Below, one piece after another: positions 17,909-26,387 of a stretch of 64,000 bases of DNA; the stretch's first letter is position 1; each line of letters opens with the position of its first letter. The notes below the pieces were generated by a model. The model was not told the DNA's origin. It did no database searches and saw only the letters and a program-made list of their open reading frames with translations. This stretch comes from Collinsella sp. AM18-10 (lineage in GTDB: Bacteria; Actinomycetota; Coriobacteriia; Coriobacteriales; Coriobacteriaceae): the NCBI RefSeq assembly GCF_003471585.1, contig NZ_QRJO01000009.1, positions 1 through 64,000 of the forward strand, read 5' to 3'. The position numbers and the translations under genes are program-made.

Positions 17909-17960
17909 ACGTTATAGCTAGCTATATTATACCTTCCTATAATATAGCTAGCTATAACGT
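17909..17960 (-). promoter_or_regulatory. Perfect 52-bp palindrome upstream of AAA ATPase gene
   Basis: Two 23-bp arms (ACGTTATAGCTAGCTATATT... and its exact complement) flank a 6-base CCTTCC loop, 18 bases before the ATG. Each arm contains the shorter palindrome TAGCTAGCTA. Length and perfection rule out chance. It is likely an operator, possibly bound by the gene product or a partner, or a cruciform/hairpin in the 5' leader. Confidence 0.7.
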
Positions 17961-18017
17961 AATTCGACAAGCGGGCCACGCAAAAGGGACGTTACACCAC
18001 CGCACGCGGACCGTCCC

Positions 18018-18125
18018 GGAAAACGCATCCCGTTCTGGTGCAAAAAACTGGGCCGTAGCTTCCGCCAAACATGCCATCCGGAAAGCGCGTCCCGCTCTGA
18101 GCGGCAATTCCGGGTCACAGCTTCC
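18018..18125. repeat. Palindromic array 2: two 46-bp units, 62-bp period
   Basis: Units at 18018-18063 and 18080-18125 match the array 1 family (GGAAAGCGCGTCCC ... ending GCTTCC) with a 16-base spacer. The surrounding 17961-18421 holds no gene that I can support. Confidence 0.8.
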
Positions 18126-18421
18126 GCAGATACAAGGCGACAGTCCGCCGCCCTTATCACATGCCTTCAAATATGCGATCCAGAAACGCAAAACAGCAGA
18201 TAGAATGCTCTTTTTCAAAAAAGTACACGTCCCGAAACTTACCCAGTCTTCATAACTCGCTACCGTTCAAGGTCGCCGATTACCGCCCACCGATTCGGAT
18301 GTAAAAATGTCGCCGAAAACAGGCCATCTACCTGCATGGTTAGATTTTGGTCAGCTTTTGGTCAGCTGAGCGGCAAGTTCCAGCTGATACGTTTTTGCTA
18401 CCCAAAAGGAGGCGGTAGCTC

Positions 18422-19420
18422 ATGACCCATTGCAATGACCAGCTCATCGACCAACTGCTCACTCAAGCCGAACAAGAGGGGCGCTGTCTGATTCCCCCGA
18501 GCACGGCGATCCGAAAAGCGCTCCTTCGGCGCACCGGCGGCACGGTTGTCTCGCCCATGCCGGGGTTGTTTGCGCGAAAAACGCGCTGGGATGAACTCAA
18601 CCGAGCGCAACGCCATTGCGAGATTATCCGCGCCCTTGCGATCATCCACCCCGATTGGACGTTCTGCTCGTTTTCGGCCGCCTGTCTGCTTGGGCTCGAG
18701 GTCTCGTGGCGGCACCTGAACGTCGTGCATGTTTGCAGCTCGACAAAGCCGTCGGCTCGTCAGGGCGCACATATTCAGCGGCACCAGATTGAGCCGGCCG
18801 GAGCAATACGCAGAGCCGGCATATCGGTAACGCCGCCAATCCAAACGGTCACAGATTGCCTGCTGCAAACTGGTTTTGCCGACGGCATGCCCATTGCCGA
18901 TTCGGCGATTTTAAAGCTCGGCCTTGCACGGGAACAGCTGATGGAGGCCGTTGAGCAACGAGCGACTGCCCGCAATGGTCGCGCGATTCGCACCGCCCTC
19001 ACAACGCTTCGATATGCCGACGCCCGCGCCGAGAGCGGCGGGGAATCGGTCACCCGAGCCGTCATGATCGAGACGGGCTTAGCGCCCGACTGGCTTCAAT
19101 ACGAGTTGACGGACCTCTTCGATTCGGCCAAGCCCATACGAACGGACTTTGCCTGGGAGCGCCAGGCGCGGGAACTCACGCTGGGCGAGCTCGACGGGCT
19201 CATCAAATATACCGACCAGACCATGCTGGCCGGACGCACCACCGCCGAGGCGCTCATCGCCGAACGACAGCGCGAGGCTCATCTATCGCTCTACGGTCAC
19301 CCTCTGCTGCGCTTTACCATGAACGAGGTCCGCTCGGCAGGAATGCTCGCCAAAAAGCTGCAGACGGCAGGCATCCGGCAGACCGCGCTGCCGACATGGC
19401 TCAACGACGTGGAGCTGTAG
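18422..19420 (+). CDS. AbiEi-like antitoxin-family protein with nuclease-like C-terminus
   Basis: A 332-residue protein with a strong AGGAGG site. The N-terminal winged-helix/AbiEi-like region (WTFCSFSAACLLGLEVSW) is followed by a C-terminal segment DFAWERQARELTLGELDGLI-KY. That segment has the D...E-x-D-G...K layout of the very-short-patch/DUF559-type nuclease fold found in actinobacterial AbiEi-family proteins. No AbiEii nucleotidyltransferase toxin lies beside it, so it is orphan. It stands alone between palindromic arrays 2 and 3. Whether it cleaves DNA is unknown. Confidence 0.6.
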   Translation: MTHCNDQLIDQLLTQAEQEGRCLIPPSTAIRKALLRRTGGTVVSPMPGLFARKTRWDELNRAQRHCEIIRALAIIHPDWTFCSFSAACLLGLEVSWRHLNVVHVCSSTKPSARQGAHIQRHQIEPAGAIRRAGISVTPPIQTVTDCLLQTGFADGMPIADSAILKLGLAREQLMEAVEQRATARNGRAIRTALTTLRYADARAESGGESVTRAVMIETGLAPDWLQYELTDLFDSAKPIRTDFAWERQARELTLGELDGLIKYTDQTMLAGRTTAEALIAERQREAHLSLYGHPLLRFTMNEVRSAGMLAKKLQTAGIRQTALPTWLNDVEL

Positions 19421-19493
19421 GGGCCGCTGAACGGCGACTCGCCGCGTCGCATCTTGCCAATCTGGGACATGCTTTCCCAGCAGCCACGCTGGC

Positions 19494-19895
19494 GGAAAGC
19501 GCGTCCCAGTCTGGACGCTCAAAACGGGACGCACTTTCCGGATGGTAGGCCTAACGGAAAGCGTGTCCCAGAATGAACGCTCAAACTGGGATGCAGTTTC
19601 CAAGTGAACGACAACCGGAAAGTGCGTCCCATTCCAGGTGCGGATTCCGGGATGCACTTTCCGTTTGAAGCTCCAACCGGAAAGCGCATCCCACTCTGGA
19701 GCCGAATTCCGGGACACGCTTTCCGCTAGAGGATCAAAAGGAAAATGCGTCCCATTCTGAACATCGATTCTGGGATGCAATTTCCGTCGAGGGCTCCAAG
19801 GGGAAACTGCATCCCACTCTGAGCATCGATTCCGGGACACAGTTTCCGCTCCAAACAAAAGACCCCGGCTCACGATGGAGCTGGGGCCAAAGGCG
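19494..19895. repeat. Palindromic array 3: six 46-bp units plus tail
   Basis: Units start at 19494, 19556, 19617, 19679, 19740 and 19802, a period of 61-62, with 15-16-base unrelated spacers. A partial unit precedes them near 19470. The last unit is followed by CTCCAAACAAAAG and a GC-rich hairpin (CCCCGGCTC / GAGCTGGGG), the same tail as at 16128. The array fills the gap between the AbiEi-like gene and the xanthine dehydrogenase 3' end. Confidence 0.85.
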
Positions 19896-19956
19896 CAGCT
19901 TATACAGTTGATGGCAAGCGCAGACGGCAGTCAGCAATGGTCGTCCGCGCTCTACT

Positions 19957-22734
19957 CTACCCGCGGTGACGAGCGCGGCTGTACGGCGTATCCACCATGG
20001 GCAGATCCGGACGCAGCTTGCCGTCGAATGCGCGATAGGCGTTCTGCACGGCGGGCGCCGTGGGGATCGTTGCAATCTCGCCGATGCCCTTGCCACCATA
20101 TGCCACGGGCAGCAGCTCGTCCTTCTCCACGTAGATGGCGTGGATATCCGGAATCTCGGGCGCACGGAACAGCCCGAGCGTGCCGTACCTTGCCTGGGGT
20201 ACGCAGTCCTTGAGCGGCCAATCCTCGGTAAGCGCATAGCCCATACCCATGAGCACGCCGCCTTCGATCTGACCCTGGATGGAGATGGGATTGACAACCT
20301 TGCCGGAATCGTGCGCGGCATAGACCTCGCTCACGCGGCCGTCATCATCCAAAATGACCACATGCGTGGCAAAGCCGTAGCAGATGTGGCTCTTGGGGTT
20401 GGGAACGTCGGCGCCCAGCTTGTCGGTCGGCTCCAGGTACACGTAGCCAAACTCGCATCCCTCGAGCGCCTTGATGGCGGCCGTGGGATCCTGAGGATGC
20501 ATGCCCTGGCCGGCGACGAGTTCCTGCGTGCGCAGCTGATAGGCGCGACCGTCGTCGTACTCGATCTTGACGCCGTCGCCATGCGCGCTCACCGGAGCGG
20601 CGGGCGCAGGCTTGCCGGCCTCGATGCCAACCATGGCGTCGCGCAGCAGGAAGGCGGCGGCGCGCACGGCCTCGCCGGTCACGACCGTCTGGCGCGAGCC
20701 AGACGTGGTGCCGGAGTCGGGAGCGTTCTCGGTGGAGCACTCGCCGTTGGCAATGCAGCTCAGCGGCAGACCGCACGCCTCGGCAACGTCCTGCAAAAAG
20801 ACCGTGTTGCAGCCCTGGCCGATGTCGGACGTGGCGGCATAGACCACCGCCACGCCGTCCTCGACGCGAATCTTGCAGCGACCGGCGTCGGGCAGGCCCA
20901 CGCCCACGCCGGCGTTCTTCATGGCGCAGGCGATACCGGCGTGTCCGGGATGCGCGTAATAGGCATCCTTGACCTCGAGCAGCGTCTCCTTAAGCGCCGT
21001 GGAGCAGTCGGCAATCTGACCGTTGGGCAGAACCTCGCCCGGCTCGATGGCGTTTCGGTAGCGGATCTCCCACGGATCCAGGCCGACCTTCTCTGCCAGC
21101 AAGTCGATCAAGCTCTCGAGTGCAAACTCAGACTGGCAAACGCCAAAGCCGCGGTACGCGCCGGCGGGCGGGTTGTTGGTGTAGTAGCCAAAGCCGCGGA
21201 TGTCGGTGTTCTGGTACTTGTAGGGGCCGACGGCATGCGTGCAGGCGCGCTCGAGCACCGGGCCGCACAGCGACGCGTAGGCGCCGGTGTCAAAGTTGAT
21301 CTCGCAGTCCAGTCCGGTAAAGTTGCCCTCGGCGTCGCAACCCAGCGTAAAGGTGCCGTCCATGGCATGGCGCTTGGGATGGAACGCAAGTGACTCGGCA
21401 CGCGTGAGCTTGCACTTCACAGGACGCTGGAATTTATAGGCAGCGAGCGCGGCCAGGTGTTGGATAGACACGTCCTCCTTGCCGCCAAAGCCACCACCCA
21501 CGAGCATGGTCTCGACGACCACACGCTCGGGTTCGCTATCCCAGCCAAACATGTGGGCGCACTCTTTGCGCGTATCGTAGGCACCCTGGTCGGTCGACTG
21601 CACCTTGACGCCGTTCTTGTACGGGAAGGCGACGGCGCACTCGGGCTCCAAGAAGGCATGCTCGGTAAAGGGCGTGGTAAAGCGCTGCGTCACGGTAAAT
21701 GCGCTCTCCGCCAACGCCTTGGCGGCGTCGCCGCGCGTCACATGGCGGCTCTGGCACACGTTGTCCTTGAGCTCTACCGTGTTGCCAAAGGCAAAGAAGC
21801 TGTCGTGCAGGCGCGGGGCGTCGGCAGCCCTGGCCTCGACAATGTTGCGCACGGGCTCCAGCGGCTCGTAATCAATCTTTACGAGCTTCTTGGCCTTCTC
21901 GAGCGTCGCCTCGTCCTCGGCGACCACCAGCACGATGGCATCGCCCACGCAGCGGGTGATATCGCCCGCCGCGATCATGACGTCCCAATCCTGGATAAGG
22001 TGGCCGACCTGGTTGACCGGCACGTCCTCAGCGCGCAGGATGCCCACCACACCGGGCAGGGCCTCGGCCTTGGAGGTATCGATGGAGAGCACACGGGCGC
22101 GCGGATACTTGGAGCGCACGGCGCTGGCGTAGGTCAGACCCGGCTGATCGAGCTCGTCGATGTCGTCGGGATACTTGCCCTCGCCGAGCACCTTCTTGCG
22201 CACGTCGATACGGAAGGCGCGCTTGCCCACGCCGTAGTCGTCGCCGCGCTCCAGATCCTCGTCGATCTGCTTTTCGCCGCGGAGCACCGCAGCGGCCAGC
22301 GAGATGCCCTCGATAATCTTCTTGTAGCCGGTGCAGCGGCAGACGTTGCCGCGGATGGCGTACTTGATCTGCTCCTCGGTGGGCTCGGGGTCCTCGGCGA
22401 TGAGCGCCGCGCCCGCCATGACCATGCCGGGGATGCAAAAGCCGCACTGCACGGCGCCCACGGCGCCAAAGGCGTACACAAAGGCCTCGCGCACGTCCTC
22501 GGGCAGGCCCTCGACGGTCACGATGTTACGACCGGCGGCAAGAGCGGTGGTTAGCACGCACGCCTTGACGGCCGCGCCGTCTACATGGATGGTGCAGGTA
22601 CCGCAGGCGCCCTCGGAGCAGCCGTCCTTGGCGGAATGGATGTGCAGGTCGTCGCGCAAGTAGCGGAGCAGCGGCTTGTTCTGAGTCGTCGTGCGTTCGA
22701 CGCCGTTAACGGTAAAAGTGAATTCCTGTGCCAT
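19957..22734 (-). CDS. xdh: Selenium-dependent-type xanthine dehydrogenase, fused Fe-S and Mo subunits
   Basis: A 925-residue molybdenum hydroxylase. Residues 1-160 bind two [2Fe-2S] clusters (GCSEGACGTC, CGFCIPG, CRCTGY). The rest is the molybdopterin subunit with GGGFGGKED, AGAYRGFGVCQSEFALES and the C-terminal GGKGIGEI glutamate loop. There is no FAD domain, as in the XdhD/Se-dependent xanthine dehydrogenase group that partners with YgfK. The predicted reaction is oxidation of hypoxanthine or xanthine at the purine ring. It is last in a run with polyferredoxin and ygfK-like genes. The selenium requirement is inferred from family and neighbours. Confidence 0.85.
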   Translation of the reverse strand: MAQEFTFTVNGVERTTTQNKPLLRYLRDDLHIHSAKDGCSEGACGTCTIHVDGAAVKACVLTTALAAGRNIVTVEGLPEDVREAFVYAFGAVGAVQCGFCIPGMVMAGAALIAEDPEPTEEQIKYAIRGNVCRCTGYKKIIEGISLAAAVLRGEKQIDEDLERGDDYGVGKRAFRIDVRKKVLGEGKYPDDIDELDQPGLTYASAVRSKYPRARVLSIDTSKAEALPGVVGILRAEDVPVNQVGHLIQDWDVMIAAGDITRCVGDAIVLVVAEDEATLEKAKKLVKIDYEPLEPVRNIVEARAADAPRLHDSFFAFGNTVELKDNVCQSRHVTRGDAAKALAESAFTVTQRFTTPFTEHAFLEPECAVAFPYKNGVKVQSTDQGAYDTRKECAHMFGWDSEPERVVVETMLVGGGFGGKEDVSIQHLAALAAYKFQRPVKCKLTRAESLAFHPKRHAMDGTFTLGCDAEGNFTGLDCEINFDTGAYASLCGPVLERACTHAVGPYKYQNTDIRGFGYYTNNPPAGAYRGFGVCQSEFALESLIDLLAEKVGLDPWEIRYRNAIEPGEVLPNGQIADCSTALKETLLEVKDAYYAHPGHAGIACAMKNAGVGVGLPDAGRCKIRVEDGVAVVYAATSDIGQGCNTVFLQDVAEACGLPLSCIANGECSTENAPDSGTTSGSRQTVVTGEAVRAAAFLLRDAMVGIEAGKPAPAAPVSAHGDGVKIEYDDGRAYQLRTQELVAGQGMHPQDPTAAIKALEGCEFGYVYLEPTDKLGADVPNPKSHICYGFATHVVILDDDGRVSEVYAAHDSGKVVNPISIQGQIEGGVLMGMGYALTEDWPLKDCVPQARYGTLGLFRAPEIPDIHAIYVEKDELLPVAYGGKGIGEIATIPTAPAVQNAYRAFDGKLRPDLPMVDTPYSRARHRG

Positions 22735-22746
22735 GGTGATTCCCTT

Positions 22747-23226
22747 CTACACGCCGGCGGCGATGCCGGTGCGGTCGTGGATGGCGCCATGCGGGCAGAC
22801 GACGGCGCACATGCCGCACGACAGGCAGTCCACGCCGTCGATATGGGCGCAGTTGTCCTCGATGCGGATAGCGCCGGCAGGGCACTTTTTAGCGCACATG
22901 CCGCAACCGATGCAGCTCGTGTCGCAGATCTTGCGCGCAATGGCGCCCTTGTCGGTGTTGTTACAGCGCACCAGAATGTTCTGGTAGCCGGGAACGAAGG
23001 CAATCACGCGCTGCGGACACGCCATGCCGCACAGGCCACAGCCCGTGCACTTGGAGCGATCCACGCGGGCGATGCCATCGACCAGCGCAATGGCGCCGTG
23101 GGGGCAGGCCGTGACACAGGCGCCACAGCCAATGCAGCCTTCGCTGCAGCGGGCGTCGCCGCCTGCGGAGGCGCAACCGCTTCCGCAGGCAACGTAGGCC
23201 ACGTTATGTTGAATGGATTTGGCCAT
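22747..23226 (-). CDS. Polyferredoxin with four 4Fe-4S motifs
   Basis: A 159-residue iron-sulfur protein with four CX2CX2CX3CP motifs: CIGCGACVTACP, CTGCGLCGMACP, CIGCGMCAKKCP and CLSCGMCAVVCP. Extra cysteines lie at the N-terminus (CGSGCASAGGDARC). It has no signal peptide, so it is cytoplasmic. It sits 12 bases upstream of the dehydrogenase and 11 bases after the ygfK-like gene, so it probably carries electrons between the two. Confidence 0.85.
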   Translation of the reverse strand: MAKSIQHNVAYVACGSGCASAGGDARCSEGCIGCGACVTACPHGAIALVDGIARVDRSKCTGCGLCGMACPQRVIAFVPGYQNILVRCNNTDKGAIARKICDTSCIGCGMCAKKCPAGAIRIEDNCAHIDGVDCLSCGMCAVVCPHGAIHDRTGIAAGV

Positions 23227-23237
23227 AAGAGACTCGC

Positions 23238-26237
23238 CTATTTCTTAAGGAGATACGGATAGCTGTCGCGCACGGCCTTGATGGTCAGGCGGACAGCCTC
23301 GGGCAGACCGGTGTTGACGGCATCGACCGAGACGGTGCGGACCGTGCCGGCGACGCGGACTTTAAAGTGGTCCTCGTCCACAGCCAGGAAGCCCTCGTTC
23401 TCGGAGTTCTCCATGTCCTGCTCGCTCCAGAACAGGGTGAGCTTGTCCTTGTAGGGACGACCCTCCTGGTAGGGGCAGAACACGGCGCAGTTGCCGCACT
23501 CGTTGCACATGCCGTCGACGTGGACGACCTGGTGCTTGGCCAGGCCCGGCACCTTAATTGCCACGTTGGCGCGGTTGGGGCACACGTCGCAGCAGACCTC
23601 GCACACCGAGCCGCAGCCCAGGCAGCGAGTCTTGGTGCAGTTGCGTTTGTCACGGCACAGCGACCCCTTGCGCTCGTAGCAGGCGTCCTCGCGACCGGCC
23701 TGCTCGTTGCAGTCGGCGTACTTGTTAAAGTCCACGCCAGCGATGGCACGGGCGACCTCGGCGGCATCGGCGATAGCCTCGACCACGGTGGCCGGACCAC
23801 GACGGCAGTCACCTGCAGCCCAGACGCCCTCGACGCCGGTGGAGGTGGCGGCAAGGCGGCCGCGACGGTCGTGCTCGACGCCCGCGGCGTCGTACAGGCT
23901 GGCATCGATGCCCTCGCCCACGGCGCAAATCACCGTGGTGGCGGGAAGCTCGACGGTCTCGCCCGTGGCGACGGGGCTGCGACGGCCGCTTGCATCCGGC
24001 TCGCCAAGCTCCATAACATCGCAGGTCAGCACGGCGCCGTTGAGCGCCTTGGGCGCCAGCAGCTCGCAGAACTCAACGCCGTCGGCAAGAGCAAGATCGA
24101 GCTCTTCCTCGTCGGCGGGCATCTGCTTCTTGGTGCGGCGATACACCAGGCGCACGTTCTTCACGCCAGCCAGGCGCTTGGCCACGCGGGCCGCGTCCAT
24201 GGCGGTGTTGCCGGCGCCAATGACCACGACGTCCTCGCCCAGCTCGAGCTTCTCGCCCTTCTTGGCGGCCTCGAGGAACTCCAGCACGTCGAGCTCGGCA
24301 CCCTCGCCCAAGCCCGCAGAGCCGGGCATCCAGGCACCAGTGGCCACGACTACGTCGGTAAAGCCCTGGGCCTTGAGCTCGTCAATGGACTCCACGCGGG
24401 CGTTGAGCTGCACCTTGGCGCCAAAGGCCAGACAGAGCTCGGCATCGTGGGAGATATCGTCGCTCGCGATACGGAACTCGGGGATCACGTGACGGACCAC
24501 GCCGCCGAGAGAGTCGCGGGCCTCGAAGATAGTGACGGGCACGCCGGCGCGCGTCAGGAAGAACGCCGTCGCCAGACCGGCCGGGCCGCCGCCGATAACG
24601 GCAACGTTGCGCTCGGCGTCGTTGGCAATGGCCTGGGCGCGCAGCTTGGGCAGCACGGCGGTCATGGCCTCGCGGGCGGCCTTGAGCTTGCTGGCGCGAA
24701 TCTGGGCGCCCTCGGGCTCGTAGAATGCACGCTCGCAGGCACGGCCGCAGGGATGCGGGCAGATGGTACCGGTAATGAACGGCAGGGCGTTGCGCTCGAT
24801 GATGATGTTGAGCGCGTCCTCGTAGCGGCCCTCGTCAACAGCCGCCAGGTAGGCGGGAATATCCTGCTGGATGGGGCAGCTCGTGCGGCACGGCGTGGTA
24901 AAGCAGTCGGAAAGCGGGCTCTTGCCGGCGACCTTGCGATCGGGCAGCGGGCGCAGCGGCTTCTTGTAGAGCGGGTTGGTGAGTGAGTCGGTCTGGATCG
25001 CGGTCACGGCCTCGAGAGAGACGCCCGCGAACGGCTTGCCGTCCAGATCGGTAAACTCGCTGGCCATCTGGCTAAAGCGCTCGTAGCCACCGGGCTTGAG
25101 TACGTCGGTCGCCAGGGTAACGGGCCAAATGCCGGCATCGTACAGGGCACGGATGTTGTAGACCGTGGCACCACCGGAGTAGCTGATGCGCAGCTTGCCG
25201 TCAAACTGCTCGGTAATGCGGCGGGCAGCCTCGATGGTCAGCGAGAACAGCGAACGGCCGGACATATACATCTCGGTGGAAGGCAGCTCGTTCCTCGTCA
25301 CGTCGACGGGGAACGTGTTGGTCAGCTTGACGCCAAACTCCAGGCCGCGCTCGGCGCACAGGGCAATCAGGCGCTCGAACATGGGCACGGCGTCGACCCA
25401 CTGCAGGTCCTCGCGGAAGTGCGTGTCATCGAAGACGATGTAGTCAAAGCCCAGCTCGTTGAGGCGCTGGCGGGCAAACTCATAGCCCAGCAGCGTGGGG
25501 TTGCACTTGATGTAGGTATTGAGGCCCTTCTCGGTGATGAGGTAGGTCGCAATGCGCTCGATCTCCGCCGGCGGGCAGCCGTGCAGGGTAGACTCGGTGA
25601 TGGAGTTGGAGACGCGCGCCGGGATGGACTCGACAAACGCGGCATCGACATGCTCAAACTTGTCCAGGTTAGCGAGCGCCCACGTGCGGCACTCGTTCCA
25701 GACGTCGGAGCCGCTGGCGTCCTTCATGCCCTCGATGTACGCGTCGACCTTGGGGCTCTTAATGCCCTCCAGGTCATAGCCCACCGACATGTTGAAGACA
25801 AAGCCGTCCGGGCTGCCCAGGCCGTACTCACGGGCGATCAGGTGGCAGGCGAACCATGCCTTCACGTACTCGGCAAAGGCCTGCGGGACCTCGAGCTCGG
25901 TCGACCACTCGCAGTTGTAGCACTCGTCCTGCGCCACAATGCAGGGTTTGTTCACACACTTGGAGAGCTCCTCGCCATCCATAACCTGAACGGTCTTGAG
26001 CTCAAAGAAGCGGGAACCGGCCACATAAGAGGCCACGATGTTCTGGGCCAGCTGCGTATTGGGACCGGCGGCCGGGCCAAACGGAGTCTCGATGCGCTCG
26101 TCAAAAATGGGAAGCGCGCCCTCCTGGTTGGCCGTGACCATCTTACGCACGCCAAAGATGGCGTCCTGGGTCTTGTGCTCCTCGATGATCCAGTTCATCA
26201 GCTGCGAAAACGGGATCGGCCTCATGATGTCGCTCAT
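23238..26237 (-). CDS. ygfK: YgfK-like selenate reductase/flavo-iron-sulfur subunit
   Basis: A 999-residue protein from ATG 26237 (MSDIMRPIPFSQLMNWI), with GAGGAG upstream; a longer frame to 26381 adds only an Arg-rich, non-family extension. The N-terminal half is dihydropyrimidine-dehydrogenase-like. The middle Fe-S segment (CRTSCPIQQDIPAYL) and FAD/NAD domain (VAVIGGGPAGLATAFFLTRA, VVIGAGNTAMDAARV) resemble the glutamate synthase small subunit. The C-terminus carries CLGCGSVCEVCCDVCPN and CNECGNCAVFCP clusters. E. coli YgfK lies with ssnA and xdhD; here it probably takes electrons from xanthine oxidation. The natural acceptor is not known from sequence. Confidence 0.88.
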   Translation of the reverse strand: MSDIMRPIPFSQLMNWIIEEHKTQDAIFGVRKMVTANQEGALPIFDERIETPFGPAAGPNTQLAQNIVASYVAGSRFFELKTVQVMDGEELSKCVNKPCIVAQDECYNCEWSTELEVPQAFAEYVKAWFACHLIAREYGLGSPDGFVFNMSVGYDLEGIKSPKVDAYIEGMKDASGSDVWNECRTWALANLDKFEHVDAAFVESIPARVSNSITESTLHGCPPAEIERIATYLITEKGLNTYIKCNPTLLGYEFARQRLNELGFDYIVFDDTHFREDLQWVDAVPMFERLIALCAERGLEFGVKLTNTFPVDVTRNELPSTEMYMSGRSLFSLTIEAARRITEQFDGKLRISYSGGATVYNIRALYDAGIWPVTLATDVLKPGGYERFSQMASEFTDLDGKPFAGVSLEAVTAIQTDSLTNPLYKKPLRPLPDRKVAGKSPLSDCFTTPCRTSCPIQQDIPAYLAAVDEGRYEDALNIIIERNALPFITGTICPHPCGRACERAFYEPEGAQIRASKLKAAREAMTAVLPKLRAQAIANDAERNVAVIGGGPAGLATAFFLTRAGVPVTIFEARDSLGGVVRHVIPEFRIASDDISHDAELCLAFGAKVQLNARVESIDELKAQGFTDVVVATGAWMPGSAGLGEGAELDVLEFLEAAKKGEKLELGEDVVVIGAGNTAMDAARVAKRLAGVKNVRLVYRRTKKQMPADEEELDLALADGVEFCELLAPKALNGAVLTCDVMELGEPDASGRRSPVATGETVELPATTVICAVGEGIDASLYDAAGVEHDRRGRLAATSTGVEGVWAAGDCRRGPATVVEAIADAAEVARAIAGVDFNKYADCNEQAGREDACYERKGSLCRDKRNCTKTRCLGCGSVCEVCCDVCPNRANVAIKVPGLAKHQVVHVDGMCNECGNCAVFCPYQEGRPYKDKLTLFWSEQDMENSENEGFLAVDEDHFKVRVAGTVRTVSVDAVNTGLPEAVRLTIKAVRDSYPYLLKK

Positions 26238-26335
26238 AGTGAGCTCCTCTCTGTAACGCCCGGCGAGACCGCGCGGCGGGCGCAAATACGGTGTAGCGCT
26301 AGCACAGCGCCGGCGACCCCGCGGAGGCCGCCTAT

Positions 26336-26371
26336 GCGCGCGTCGGATGCGGCGAAACATCCGACGCGCGC
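26336..26371 (-). terminator. 14-bp GC-rich hairpin between ssnA and ygfK
   Basis: The perfect stem GCGCGCGTCGGATG / CATCCGACGCGCGC has an 8-base loop. No T-run follows, so it may act as an mRNA stability or attenuation element rather than a full intrinsic terminator. Confidence 0.5.
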
Positions 26372-26387
26372 GAATCTCCAATTGGAA

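Noticed and set aside
19283..19873. A 196-codon minus-strand frame across palindromic array 3
   Set aside because: It is made of the palindrome units read in successive frames (period 62 is not a multiple of 3), with no ribosome site. Similar 87- and 88-codon frames cross arrays 1 and 2.
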